Below are positions 23,822 to 34,706 of a DNA stretch of 64,000 bases, piece after piece. Both the position numbers and the translations under genes were made by a program. The DNA is from Dugong dugon (lineage: Eukaryota > Chordata > Mammalia > Sirenia > Dugongidae): positions 138,788,736 to 138,852,735 of the forward strand of contig CM057463.1 in assembly GCA_030035585.1 (NCBI GenBank), given 5' to 3'. Under the pieces are notes generated by a model that was not told where the DNA came from, did not search any database, and saw nothing but the letters and a program-made list of their open reading frames with translations. Position 1 is the stretch's first letter; every line of letters begins with the position of its first letter.

Positions 23822-24035
23822 AATGGGTGCCTGAGTGGCACAAATGGTTAAGCGCTCGACTACTAGCTGGAAGGTTGGTGGTTTGAACTCACCCAGAAGC
23901 GCCTTGAAAGACAAGCCTGGTGATCTGCTTCCGAAAGGCAGCCTTGAAAACCCTATGGAGCAGTTCTATTCTGCACATATGGGGTCACTATGAGTAGGAA
24001 TTGACTCAAAGACAACTAACAACAGCAACAATTAT
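23822..24035 (+). mobile_element. AfroSINE, 'gtgcaaatggttaa' subfamily
   Basis: Starts gggtgcctgagtggcacaaa, has actcacccagaagcgccttg and gtgatctgcttccgaaaggc, and ends caactaacaacagcaacaat. Same subfamily as 22128-22345. Confidence 0.9.
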
Positions 24036-24084
24036 TATTATTATTAATAACCCCCCATAAAGGAATGAGTATAACTTAGAGGTT

Positions 24085-24310
24085 AAGTATGCAGGTTTTA
24101 AAATCCCCCAAACCTGGCTTACAATTCTGGTTCTGTTTACTAGCCATAGGTGGAGAGAAAGCTACTCACCAGCTCAAAGCCTCTGATTTCTCATTTGCAA
24201 AATGGGAATAATAATGCTTAATCCACGCATATTGCTGTGAAGGTTCAAAACGAAAATGCATGTATAGTAATTAGCATAGTGCCTGACACATAATTAATAT
24301 ATGGTTCTTA
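24085..24310 (+). mobile_element. MIR SINE
   Basis: Near full-length: aacctggcttacaattctgg, tttctcatttgcaaaatggg, aataataatgcttaatccac, then gtgcctgacacataattaat. Confidence 0.85.
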
Positions 24311-24461
24311 TGAAGGAGGGAAGAGTAACCCACGCATTTAGAGTAGTTTTACTTATTTGGTTTTCAGCTATTCAGATACCTTAGCAAATTCTTCTTTAGA
24401 AAAGTATCATTTCTCAAATTCTTTGCAGTCATCCACCAAATTTAAAGTAGGTCTCACATTC

Positions 24462-24612
24462 AAGGAGCCCTGGTGATAAAGAGCTCAGCTGCTAACCAAA
24501 AGTTTGGCAGTTCTAACCCTGGAAACCCTAGGGGGCTGTTCTACTCTGTCCTATAGGGTCATTATGAGTTGGAATGGACTCGATGGCAATGGGTTTGGTT
24601 TTTTTGGTTTAT
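24462..24612 (+). mobile_element. AfroSINE, short form
   Basis: From aaggagccctggtgataaag to gatggcaatgggtttggttt. Part of the tRNA-like head is shortened. Confidence 0.9.
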
Positions 24613-24654
24613 CACATTCAATGTTTGCTTCTCTTTGAGGACAAACATGTGAAT

Positions 24655-24732
24655 TCTACATAAAATAGGATCCTATAGCATATCTGGGGTGGCCATGAGT
24701 CAGAATTGACTGGACAGCAACTAACAATGTAT
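24655..24732 (+). mobile_element. AfroSINE 3' fragment
   Basis: The 3' part only: ggggtggccatgagtcagaa then gactggacagcaactaacaa. The body is missing. Confidence 0.6.
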
Positions 24733-24774
24733 TATTTCAGATCCAAAAACTATTAGTTTGAAATTCCAGTTTTT

Positions 24775-25290
24775 CTAGAGAGATCATTTGTATATCAGAT
24801 ATCAAATGCAGATCAACGAAGATTCTATAAAAGAATCCTGATCAAAAGAGGGGAAATGCAGAATAGAATTTCAAATTCTCACAGAAGTCAGACTTTCTAG
24901 AGTCATGGATGCTGGATGAACTCCCAAAACTATTGTCCTGAGATAATCTTTAAACCTTAAACCAAAAATATCATCTGAAGTCTTCTTAAAACCAAGCAAT
25001 GGTTTAGCTTAACTAGTGAAGAATGTCTGTTGTGGCATTGTGCTCTTTTAAGATCTATTTGCGTGGGACCAAATTTCAACAGCAACTCGAAAGATTAGAC
25101 ATGAACCTTAGGGGGCAGTGAGGAGTTATGGGAGGTTAGTGGTTATGGGAGGAACAACTCAGAAAAGGAAGGTGAGAATGGTTGTGTAACTCCAAGAATG
25201 TAATCAATGTCACCGAATTGTACATGTAAGAATTGCTGAATTTGTGTAGATTCTGCTGTGTATATTCTCAACAACAACAAAAATAAAATA
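24775..25290 (+). mobile_element. L1-like 3' end, 'second tail' type
   Basis: The longest sense copy of this family in the window: aagaatcctgatcaaaagag, tattgtcctgagataatctt, aagcaatggtttagcttaac, gaatgtaatcaatgtcaccg and a tail of caacaacaaaaataaa. It corresponds to the inverse copy at 30625-31450. Confidence 0.7.
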
Positions 25291-25299
25291 AGTTATGTT

Positions 25300-26721
25300 A
25301 AAAAATATTTATATATATAGTGTTAAACAACACACCAAAAAAAAAAAAAAATGCAGACCAAGTTTCTGGCAAATAAAATTGGGGAATCAAAGAGATTAGC
25401 AAAGCAGAAATACTATAGGAAAAATAGGGATAAGAAAAAAAAAGAAAAAGAAAAGAGGGCTTAATTCTTACCTCCTTTAACCCCAGAGTACAAATAACTG
25501 AATGTTGTAATTGCATGGCACTTTACACTTTATACAATAAAAATAAAACAAAGGGCACAAGTAGCAAACGCAGTTCTCTGTGAGCCAATGACATGCACCC
25601 CTACCAGTCACATTTCCTAAGCCAGGAGTTGAGAAATCAGGTGACCAGCAAAGAAAAACAAATAAAATATGTACTCAAGGAAAGCTCATAAAGCAAGACC
25701 AATGAGCAGCTTGAAAACTCAGCAAGGCTCTACTGTCCTTTTATTGTTTGTAATTTATTGATGTCAGTAGAGACTCTGAACATGTAAGGAAAAAAGAGAC
25801 TGCTAAGGCTGGCTTGGCACAGAATCCTGTCACACAGCATTGCAGGCCAATGAGAACACAATCAGAATTTGACTTGCCCTTTTGAAAATCTTCTAAAACC
25901 TTGGCCACTCTCTTAACTGAATTTATGCGTCTCAGGTTGGCTTGGTCTGTGATGTTCTTCAGTGAATATTTATAGCAAATGGACATTTGTTATTTTTATT
26001 GTTACTTTGCTAATTAGATCAATGAAAACAGCCACATCCAAAGGGCCAAGTACAAGTAAGCAGAGATGGTTTCTTGTCGTAAATTATATATCCTGTACAA
26101 ATGTTAATTTCTGACTGTAAATTGCATTATGTAGCCTCTTTTTAATGAATTTCTTCACCTCTAAGTTGAATAGAATTAAAAAGGACTAGCCAGTCTCAGA
26201 CAGTTATTATGAAGAATACTATCAGAACTATGGAGCTTGAAGAAAGTCATTTAATTGAGTGTCCTACCTTTATGCAAAAAAAACCTTGCCATTTATTAAA
26301 GGTAAAGTCTATATTACTTATATATATAATAAATACACAAATACTTTTTTCAATGGAAATCTACTTTTAAGTAATGTTATTTGGGAATAAAGTGTTTAGG
26401 TCAAGGATTCTAAGATATCCAAATATCCAACATGTTCCTTGGACAAACGGAATAAACTAGAGAAAAGATTTTAAAATATGTTGGAATCTGCAAGGGCAGC
26501 ATACACATTTATTCAAAACAGCAAAGAACTGCTTCCTGAAGCAGGAAGAATGAGCCATCTTACTTTAGTGAACAGGATGAATAAAAGATATAGTCAAACC
26601 AAATGAGCTGCCTACATTTCTAAAAATCTCTCTTCTGGGAGACCATTAAAATCCATATTAAAAAAAAAATCCTTAATATTTCCACTTTTTTGTCATTAAT
26701 TACTTAAAAAGAAAAACACTC
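25300..26721. other. No gene; unassigned
   Basis: Contains A-rich runs (25337-25351, 25434-25455). The frame at 25741-25986 (minus, 81 codons) has no recognisable similarity. No repeat is identified. Confidence 0.4.
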
Positions 26722-26838
26722 ATTGCCATCTAGTCAATTCCGACCCATAGTGACCCTATAGGACAGGATAGGACAGCCCCATAGAGTTTCCAAGCCGACC
26801 TTTTGAGCAGCAGCCGCAACTCTTAACTACTGCATGGT
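26722..26838 (-). mobile_element. AfroSINE, internally shortened
   Basis: Antisense copy: attgccatctagtcaattcc, atagtgaccctataggacag, then a deletion that joins agtttccaag directly to ccgaccttttgagcagcagc. Confidence 0.82.
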
Positions 26839-27734
26839 ATCTGAAATTAAAAACTAATAGTTTCAACCAGTTCTAAATCTGCAAAATCTGAACAACTTAC
26901 TTCAGCCCAGAACTTAGCTTTTCCTGAGTCTACCTGGATGTTTGGCTTTTCTTACCAGAAATACCAATCTGGAAAGATCAGGAAGCATAAATCAAGAAAA
27001 CCAAGAGAGGCCAGAAGCTTGCACCTGGCAGAACTTATCTGGTATTGTCAGGATACGTGATCATGACTTGTTGATTCCAGAGGACCGGAGGGCTCCAGAG
27101 CAGTGGCACAAAGACAGTCTGGTGTGGTAGAAATAGCATGGAAATTTGGGTAGGAGAATCTGTTTGAATTTTGGTTCTGCCTCTTCATAGTTATCAGTCA
27201 GGTTTCTTTTGTTGGAAGCCGCAGAAACCCAACCAGAAACTAGCTTAGGCAAAGGAAAGGGAGGTGTTTACTGGCTCAGGATACCAAACTGGCAGAAGGA
27301 TAAGATCACAATTGGCTCAGGGGCAACTGGACCAGGACATGAATGCTGCTAGCTCCCTCTCTTTCATCCCTGTCTGTATGTTAGATTCCTCCTCTCTGGA
27401 GAGCACTCTCAACGTACCCACCACTACAACTTTTCGTGGCTTCCTCTGGCTCCCATGTGAATATCTTCTCAGCCAAAGAAGTGTCACCTCCCTCACCTCC
27501 CTTCATTCCTCTCTCCATTCAGATTTAAAAAAAAAAAAAAAAAAAAAAAGTGGAGAAAAATTCTCCTTGTCTGGACTCAGTGTAGTCCAGGTGATTGGAG
27601 CCACATAAGATGAGGCAGATTCCAATGAGACCACTTGTTGGAGAGGAGGTCAAGGAGAAGTTTCCTACACAAAGAAGGTTAGCACAGACCTGACCCCCAT
27701 AAGCAAGGCAGCCCTCCTGATTGCCAAGCCTATC
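26839..27734. other. No gene; possible old DNA transposon, A-run
   Basis: 27200-27320 (ccgcagaaacccaaccagaa, ggaggtgtttactggctcag) resembles old DNA-transposon-derived repeats, but I cannot name it. A 24-base A run spans about 27526-27549 and splits an otherwise ordinary stretch. Confidence 0.35.
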
Positions 27735-27822
27735 TCCTGAAGCACCTCTAGGTCGGTTCGAACCACCAACCTTTCTACTATTAGTTGAGCGCTTAATCAT
27801 TTGCTCCACCCAAGGGCTCCAG
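27735..27822 (-). mobile_element. AfroSINE head fragment
   Basis: Only the tRNA-like half is present, in antisense: aggtcggttcgaaccaccaa and atttgctccacccaagggct. Confidence 0.75.
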
Positions 27823-28244
27823 CAACTGGACCCAGAAATTTAAGATATCTAGCCAAAAGGAGAAAAAGTTTCTTTATTTCATCAGAAAAATACAGCTGTT
27901 TCTATTCGATTGCCTAATATCCAATTTATGGACTTGTACAAAGAAATGTATTTTCTGAGGGGGATGTAGTTAAATATTTATCTCAAGTAGGAAAATAAAT
28001 TTTACTTAATACTCCTTATTCCAAGCATTCTGAGTCCTTTCTTTGTTACTGATTAATAAATCTTGTGCAAGCCTATCAATACAAATTTCATGCCCCTGAA
28101 AACACTTAGCAACTCACCTGCTGTAGTTAGTGACACCACTTAAGTGTTGACAGCAAGCACAGATTCCTTGTCTTCCATTCCCAAATGCAGAACATTCAAT
28201 ATTTCTTGAATTGACTATCCTTAATTTACAGCACAACCACCTGT

Positions 28245-28635
28245 CAGTCAGTTTGTTGTACTGTGGTGGTTTGCATGTTGCTATGATGCCGGAAGCTATG
28301 CCATCAGTTTTTCAAATACCAGCAGGGTCACCAATGGTGGATGGGTTTCAGGGAGCTTTTAGACTAAGACAGACTAGGAAGAAAGGCCTGGCAATCTACT
28401 TATGAAAATTAACCAGTGAAAACCCTATCAATCACAAGAATACTGTCCAGTATAATGCTGGAAGATGAACCCCCTAGTTTGAAAGGCATTCAAAATATAC
28501 AGTGGCCGCAACAATAGACTCAAGCATACAAAGGATTGTGAAGATGGCACAAGACCAGGGTATGTTTCCTTCTGTTGTACATGGGTTTGCCATGAGTCAG
28601 AGTCAACTGAATGGTAACTAACAACAATTGGGTGC
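28245..28635 (+). mobile_element. Internally deleted RTE-related element
   Basis: The last ~130 bp (28500-28632) match RTE 3' ends: agtggccgcaacaatagact, tgtacatgggtttgccatga and actaacaacaat. The first ~250 bp (gttgtactgtggtggtttgc, tatgccatcagtttttcaaa, ggaagaaaggcctggcaatc) do not match the RTE bodies in this window. They could be an RTE 5'UTR joined to the 3' end, which would be a short non-autonomous derivative. That 5' identity is inference. Confidence 0.6.
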
Positions 28636-29132
28636 AATTTGACTTTGGAATTGATATGTATGGTACTTGGTAAAGTACACCCATATTATCTATGTAAAGC
28701 AGGCAGGTGTTTCAAAATTAATATGTATAATGCCTCCCTGGACTACTAGCTTCTGTTTGACTTTCCTGCCCTACACAACCTTTCTTTTAAGATGGGGAGG
28801 AGAACATTGTTCAGAAGGAAGGGATGATTTCTGAAAGACAATCATGCCTACTTTATGTGTATCTGAACCCATTCTTATGAAAACAAAATGAACCTGCCTC
28901 ACCTTGGCATGCTTTACACCAACCCAAGTTTCACCTCCCCGGGAAAGCCCTTCCTGAACTCTCTAGACTGTTTCAGATGATTCTTCTTGGTCCTAGAATA
29001 TATTACATTTGCCCTTGTATCAGTTATGTCTCTTTCAGTTTCAAAATGCAAGACAATCCAAATCAAACCAGCTTATTCAAGAAAAGACCACTTTTTTTCA
29101 GCAATGTGTTTATAATAAGGGTTTTTATAAAC
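28636..29132. other. No gene; unassigned
   Basis: No feature is supportable. The pyrimidine-rich part near 28915-28975 may be a LINE2-like scrap. Confidence 0.35.
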
Positions 29133-29352
29133 CAGAGGTTCTCAGCCTCAGCACTGTAGACATTTTGGACTGGATAACAATGGCGGGGGGGTGTATCCTG
29201 TGCATTGTAGAATAGTTAGCAGCATGCCTGGCCTTTACTCACTAGATGCCACCAGCACCTTCCCCTCCAGGTTGTGACAACCAAAACCAAGAATGTCTCC
29301 AGACATTACCAAATGTCCTTTGAGGACAAGATTGCTCACCAACGAGAACCAC
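29133..29352. mobile_element. hAT-type element (MER5-like)
   Basis: Starts cagaggttctcagcctcagc and ends gcaccaacgagaaccaccat-like sequence. The interior carries actcactagatgccaccagc, gttgtgacaaccaaaaccaa and atgtctccagacattaccaa, the pattern of an ancient mammalian hAT-Charlie MITE. Confidence 0.8.
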
Positions 29353-29639
29353 CATTGTAAACAAGTAGAAGGCAAAATATGGGACTTGAGAGCTTTAGGT
29401 TTCTGGATTCAGGATCAGCCTGAGTTGTGTTTTTGAATATGAAAACCAAAAATCTTAAGGATTAAAAGGATAAAATTTTAAGGATTAAAAAATACATTGT
29501 ACACTGAAATTGTAGTAAAGAATAAAATAATTAAAAATTCAGCTAGAGGTCCAAGATAAAGTTATGTGTGGATGAAATAGCAGGTCAAAAATAAAACCTT
29601 AGGTTTTTTTTTTTTTTTCTCACCAAATCTTCTTTTAAA

Positions 29640-30345
29640 TTTATTTTTTTTTATTGTACTTTAGATGAAGGTTTACAAAACAAACCAGTTTCACAAAACA
29701 TATTGTTTTGTGACATTGGTCTTCAGCCCCACAAAGTGTCAACACTCTCCCCTTCTCAACCTTGGGTTCCCCATTATCAGCTTTCCTGTCCCCTCTTGCC
29801 TTCTCATCCTTGCCCCTGAGATGGTGTGCCCATTTCTTCTCATTTTGTTTTATGAGTCTGTCTAATCTTTGGCTGAAGGGTGAACCTCAGGAGTGGACTT
29901 CATTACTGAGATATAAGGGGATCTTATAAGAGTGGGCCATACTCTCAGGGTTTCTCCAGTCTCTGTCAGACCAGTAAGTTTGGTCTTTTTTTTTTTTTTT
30001 TTGTGAGTTAGAATTTTGTTCTATATTTTTCTCCAGCTCTGTCTGGGACCCTCTATTGCAATCCTTGTCAGAGTAGTCGGTGGTGGTAGCCGGGCACAAT
30101 TTAGTTATGGTGGATTCAGTCTGGTGGAGAATGTGGTAGTTGTGGTCCATTAGTCCTTTTGACTAATCTTTCCCTTGTGTCTTTGGTTTTCTTCATTCTC
30201 CCTTGTTCCAGATGGGGTGAGACCAATGGAGTATCCTAGATAGCTGCTTGCAAGCTTTTAAGACCCCAAACGCTACTCAACGAAGTAGAATGTAGAACAT
30301 TTTCTTTATAAACTATGTTATGCCAATTGAGCTAAATGTTAAAAC
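29640..30345 (-). mobile_element. L1 3'UTR, antisense
   Basis: Reverse complement of the L1 3'UTR: ttgtactttagatgaaggtt at the 3' terminus, gggtttctccagtctctgtc, tccttttgactaatctttcc and caagcttttaagaccccaaa. A T expansion at 29984-30002 sits inside it. 5' truncated near 30345. Confidence 0.85.
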
Positions 30346-30409
30346 TTTCATTTTGAAAGATAATATAATAATTAAGAATTTGATTTTCTCTATTTGTTAT
30401 TTCTGTAAC

Positions 30410-30470
30410 CAAAAAAGACAAATCCATTGCCGTCAAGTCGATTCTGACTCATAGCAACTCTATAGGAAGC
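30410..30470 (-). mobile_element. AfroSINE tail fragment
   Basis: aatccattgccgtcaagtcg then attctgactcatagcaactc. The body is missing after ctataggaa. Confidence 0.65.
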
Positions 30471-30624
30471 GTTATTATAAGAAAAGGAAGCGTGCCAAAA
30501 GTTATGGAAGTGACCAAAGTTTTCATAAAATTCTTCTCAAGAATGCCCATAAATATCCCCCCAAAAGTATCTTTCTGAATTCCATATTTCTCATAAAAAT
30601 TAATATTTCCTCTTTTTTAATAAT

Positions 30625-31450
30625 TTATTTTTATTATATTATTGTTGTTGAAAATATACACAGCAGAATAGACACCAATTCAACAATTTCTACATGTGCA
30701 GTTCAGTTACACTGATTACATTCTTCAAGTTGTGCAACCAGTTTTACCTTCCTTTTCTGAATTGTTCCTCTCACTGTCCCCTAAGCTTCCTAGTTACCAT
30801 ATTTTTACAAAAGTAGAAGGTGTGCATTATTTCCATAAAAATACAAAGCTTTTCCAGTTACTGTTGTCAGTTTGATCCCATATAGATAGTTCTTTAGAAA
30901 AGCACACTGCTCAAGGCAGACTTTCTTTACTAATTAAACTAGACTATTGCTTGATTTAAAGAAGACTTGAGGGAATATTTTTGGCTTAAGCTTTGAAGAT
31001 TATCTCAGGGCAATAGTTTCAGGAGTTCATCCAGTGTCAGTGGATCCAGAAATTCTGAATTCCACAAGAACTTGAAATTCTATTCTGCATTTTTCCCCCT
31101 TTTGAGTAGGATTCTTCTATAGAATCTTTGATCAAAATGTTCAGTAATGGTAGCTGGACATCATCCACTTCTTCTGGTCTCATAGCAAAGGAAGCAGTTG
31201 TTCATGGGTCAGTTAACCACACATTCCATTTCCTCCTCCTATTCCTGACTCTCCTTCCTCTGTTGCTCCAGGTGAATAGAGACCAACTGTTGTACCTTGG
31301 ATGGCCACTTGCAAGGAAACAGAATTTCTTTGTGTCTCTGACCTTATCTACTAATTTCTGCTGTTGTCTTCTCACATATTTCCCCCCAGCCAGTCCCACA
31401 CCCTCACGAATTCCAACTACAGGCCCCAGGCACTGCAGTGATACTTTAAC
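30625..31450 (-). mobile_element. L1-like 3' end, 'second tail' type, antisense
   Basis: Inverse of the family at 24775-25290: gcagaatagacaccaattca, aggattcttctatagaatct and tttcaggagttcatccagtg. The region 31200-31450 carries further 3'UTR-like sequence (tgttgctccaggtgaataga). The 108-codon frame across 31128-31454 is incidental. Confidence 0.65.
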
Positions 31451-31849
31451 ATAGTTTGATTAGCTTGGTTTGGAGAGCACTGGGGTATTTTCCCTAGATC
31501 AGTAGCTCCAAAACTTGTCTGCACATCAGAAAGCAAGATGCTACTTTTAAATGTAAACTAGGAGTTCTGGGATAGGACTCTGGAATCTGTATTTTTTTGT
31601 TGTGGTGGTGGATGTTGTTGATAGAAATATCTATTGATTAAGGGTAGGGTTGCACAGCTGATTATTATAATTACTGTCAATAAGTTGTACACCTGCAAAA
31701 AGTTGAATTGGCAAAAGTTATGTAATAGATATATTTACAACAACCAAAAACCTCATGGGATTTGCTTTCTTGGTTTGGAGGTTTATGGTTATGGTTTCAT
31801 GGAATATTCCAGTTAATTGGCCTGATAACATGTTTAGTGCTTCTGTTCT

Positions 31850-32170
31850 ACCTCCTGGTTTGCTGTGTAGTGCCTAGGGTCTTAAAAGCTTGCAAGCAGC
31901 CATCCAAGGCACAACAATTGGCCTCTTTTTACCTCAAGCTTAATTAGTAAAAAATGTCTGCCTTGAGCATTATGCTCTTTTAAGAACTGTCTATATGAGA
32001 TCAAAGTGACAACAGCAACTTGAAAGGATAAGAACCTTAAGGGGCAGTGAATTTATGATAATGGAGGAGGAACAACTCAGAAAAGAAGAGTGAGAATGGT
32101 TGCACAACTTGAAGAATGTAATCAGTGTCTCTAAATGGTATAGGCAAAAACTGTTGAATACTTCCTCTTT
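31850..32170 (+). mobile_element. L1-like 3' end, 'second tail' type
   Basis: cttaaaagcttgcaagcagc, gtctgccttgagcattatgc, gaggaacaactcagaaaaga and caacttgaagaatgtaatca. It lies inverted to the copy at 30625-31450, about 0.4 kb away. Confidence 0.65.
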
Positions 32171-32179
32171 TGATTTGTA

Positions 32180-34610
32180 AAAAAGTTAAGGAACAGATTA
32201 AGAAGATAAGAACTCTTTTAAACAGTATAATAAAATAGTATATATTTATTATAATTTTAAAGGGTTGGTTACTGTGTTGCCTTGTTTAATTCATTTACAT
32301 ATACTGGTATTTGCTATGCATACAAATCAAAACATTAGTGGTCACTTCTATTCAAAGTATGACAAACAGGCAAAACATCATTAAACATGCATGTTAAATA
32401 AATCCTTATAATAATCTTATTCTATGAGAAAAGTCAATTTGATGCTTATCATTTCAACTCCTTCTCTTTTTCCAGAAAATAAACTACTTGATAAGAACAG
32501 AATATGTCATGGTTAAGAGCAAGGGCTATTAACTCAGACTGTGGGGGTTTAAAAGCCAGGTTCCCTCACTTGCTACCTGCATCACCTTAGTAAAGTCACT
32601 TACCTTCTCTATGCCTACACTTCAGGATTAGATGAAATAATGCATGTGCAAAGTATAGTATCAAGTATGTCTTTATCTATCATCATCATCAACTGACTCT
32701 ACTCACAAGCCACTGCACAGAGGCTGACCAAAACACCAGTCAAAAACAGGGCTTCTGGACCTAGCCAGAGATCACCATTGGAAGTGATAATCAACCAATA
32801 ATGGCCTCCCTTCCAGATGTACATCTGGGGATCTTTCTTATCTGCTCTGGTGTGATTCCTAAAGTCTTTTAGGAGCTTGCTGTTAGCTGCCTATTACACC
32901 CATCATCAACAACAAGAAAAGAATGATCTGGAAATTAGCACATTCCCAAATGTGTTTCAAAGAACATGATTTATTTGTTTTCCTTGTAAAAGTAATATAT
33001 GAGAAAATGTAAAAATAGCAACAATAATAAACAGACAGAGAAAATATATGGAAATATTGATTTTATTGAATCATTTCACAAACATTTATTGAATAACTAT
33101 TATGTACAAGGAATAATTGTCTAGGTGTTAGAAATATGATACAAAGATGAATATACTATGGTGTATATTATCAAACAATAGAGGCAAATATAAAACACAT
33201 ATATTAGAAAGCAAATTTCATGTCAGAAGTATGAATTAAGTGCTCTAAGAACCCAGAGGAGAAAGAGAAAACAAAGTATGGGAAAATGGAAAATTTCCTT
33301 GTTTTTTAGAAAGGCATATATAGGACTACACAGGGGACAGGGTCAAGAAAGGATGGGCTTCCCTTTACCCTCTGCCGTCCTCCCTTTTTTATGTCCCTCC
33401 CGAAGAACAACAAATTTTGTATAGGAGATATAGTGAATATCAAAGGCAGTCATCGAAACAAGAAATCACAAAAGGCAGTATGCTGAGAAGCATATGTCAA
33501 AAAGAAGATTGCCCCACTCACTGTACAATACGAAGGAATTTGTGGAGTGATGTCTACATGGGAACCATAGACCAACTTGAAAAGCCACTATCATCTCATA
33601 TTTCTCTCTGTTCCAAGGCCCATCTCTATCTCACATGAATGAATGAGGCCCCAAAATCAAGTTCCAAGACTTTATTTCCTATAAGACCATTCTGATTTTC
33701 AGTACTCTGGAATAACTCTGGGAATATTAAAGCAAAAAATAAGTAGACCGACTTTATGTGATTTCATTAACAAGTCTTGCTTTCATGTTCTGGTCTGAGC
33801 AACTGCAGGCAAAACTCAATGCAAAGATGAAGAGCAACAAGTGTTTCCACAGCATGTCTATCCCTGGCTGCCCTCCAGGAGGTATTTATTTTAAGGACTG
33901 TGAAACATAATGACTCAGCTCTGTCTTCAGAAAGAAAAAACCAGCAAGACAGAAATTGTGCTGTTTTTCTTTTTCTTTTTTTCCAGTTACTTCTCAAACC
34001 ATCCCCTCCTCGACTTATTTGTCTTTCTATGTATTTCATTTATATATCTTCTCCCATAGTTACTTCCTAGATTTAATACAAACTCTGGGTACGTCTTTTT
34101 TTCTCACATTCACAGTGACCTCCAGAAAAGCATTTTGCCCGGGGGTAAAGTGTTTCACTGAGCTTAAGTAGCTTCTTAGAAAGAAGACTGGCTCTAGAAT
34201 GTTCTAAACACTATTATTTTATTAATGCACTATATGCATAGGGCCAATTGCTTAACCTCCAATTTGAAACACAAAAGCACAAGATATAAGCTGTACTAGC
34301 CTATGATATTATCACAATGAATTACTCTGAAAAAATAAAAAATCAAAGCTACTCTTAGTCACACTCATTAAAAGATCAGATTTGGAATGCTTCTATATAA
34401 AATTGAATGCAATAATCAATTCCTCATAAACACATTTAAATCTCTTCAAAAGATAAAAAGAAGCAACAGGCAGATGAAGGGAATAGTTTAACTTGTTAAA
34501 TATTCATGTTAAAGAACTGTAATTTCTAAAATTGGGCTAAAACTGGGCAGGTAAGACTGAATCTTTTGGTTCCTCAAAAGAAATAAAATGATCTAACCAC
34601 CCTCAGTGTA
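32180..34610. other. No gene; mostly unassigned, one MIR
   Basis: A MIR is legible at about 32495-32665. Around 33065-33140 is an old interspersed pattern (cacaaacatttattgaataa). The 73-codon frame at 33417-33638 has no recognisable similarity. The remainder appears unique and AT-rich. Confidence 0.4.
32495..32665 (+). mobile_element. MIR SINE
   Basis: catggttaagagcaagggct, tcacttgctacctgcatcac and attagatgaaataatgcatg follow the MIR order from head to core. Confidence 0.75.
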
Positions 34611-34706
34611 TAAATAGCAACTATATACATGGACCTCACCAGATGGGATACACAGGAATCAAATCAACTACATGTTTGGAAAGAGATGAAGAAGGAGCTC
34701 AATATC

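Noticed and set aside
33417-33638. 73-codon frame in apparently unique DNA
   Set aside because: Looks protein-like but has no recognised similarity, no splice or promoter support, and such lengths occur by chance.
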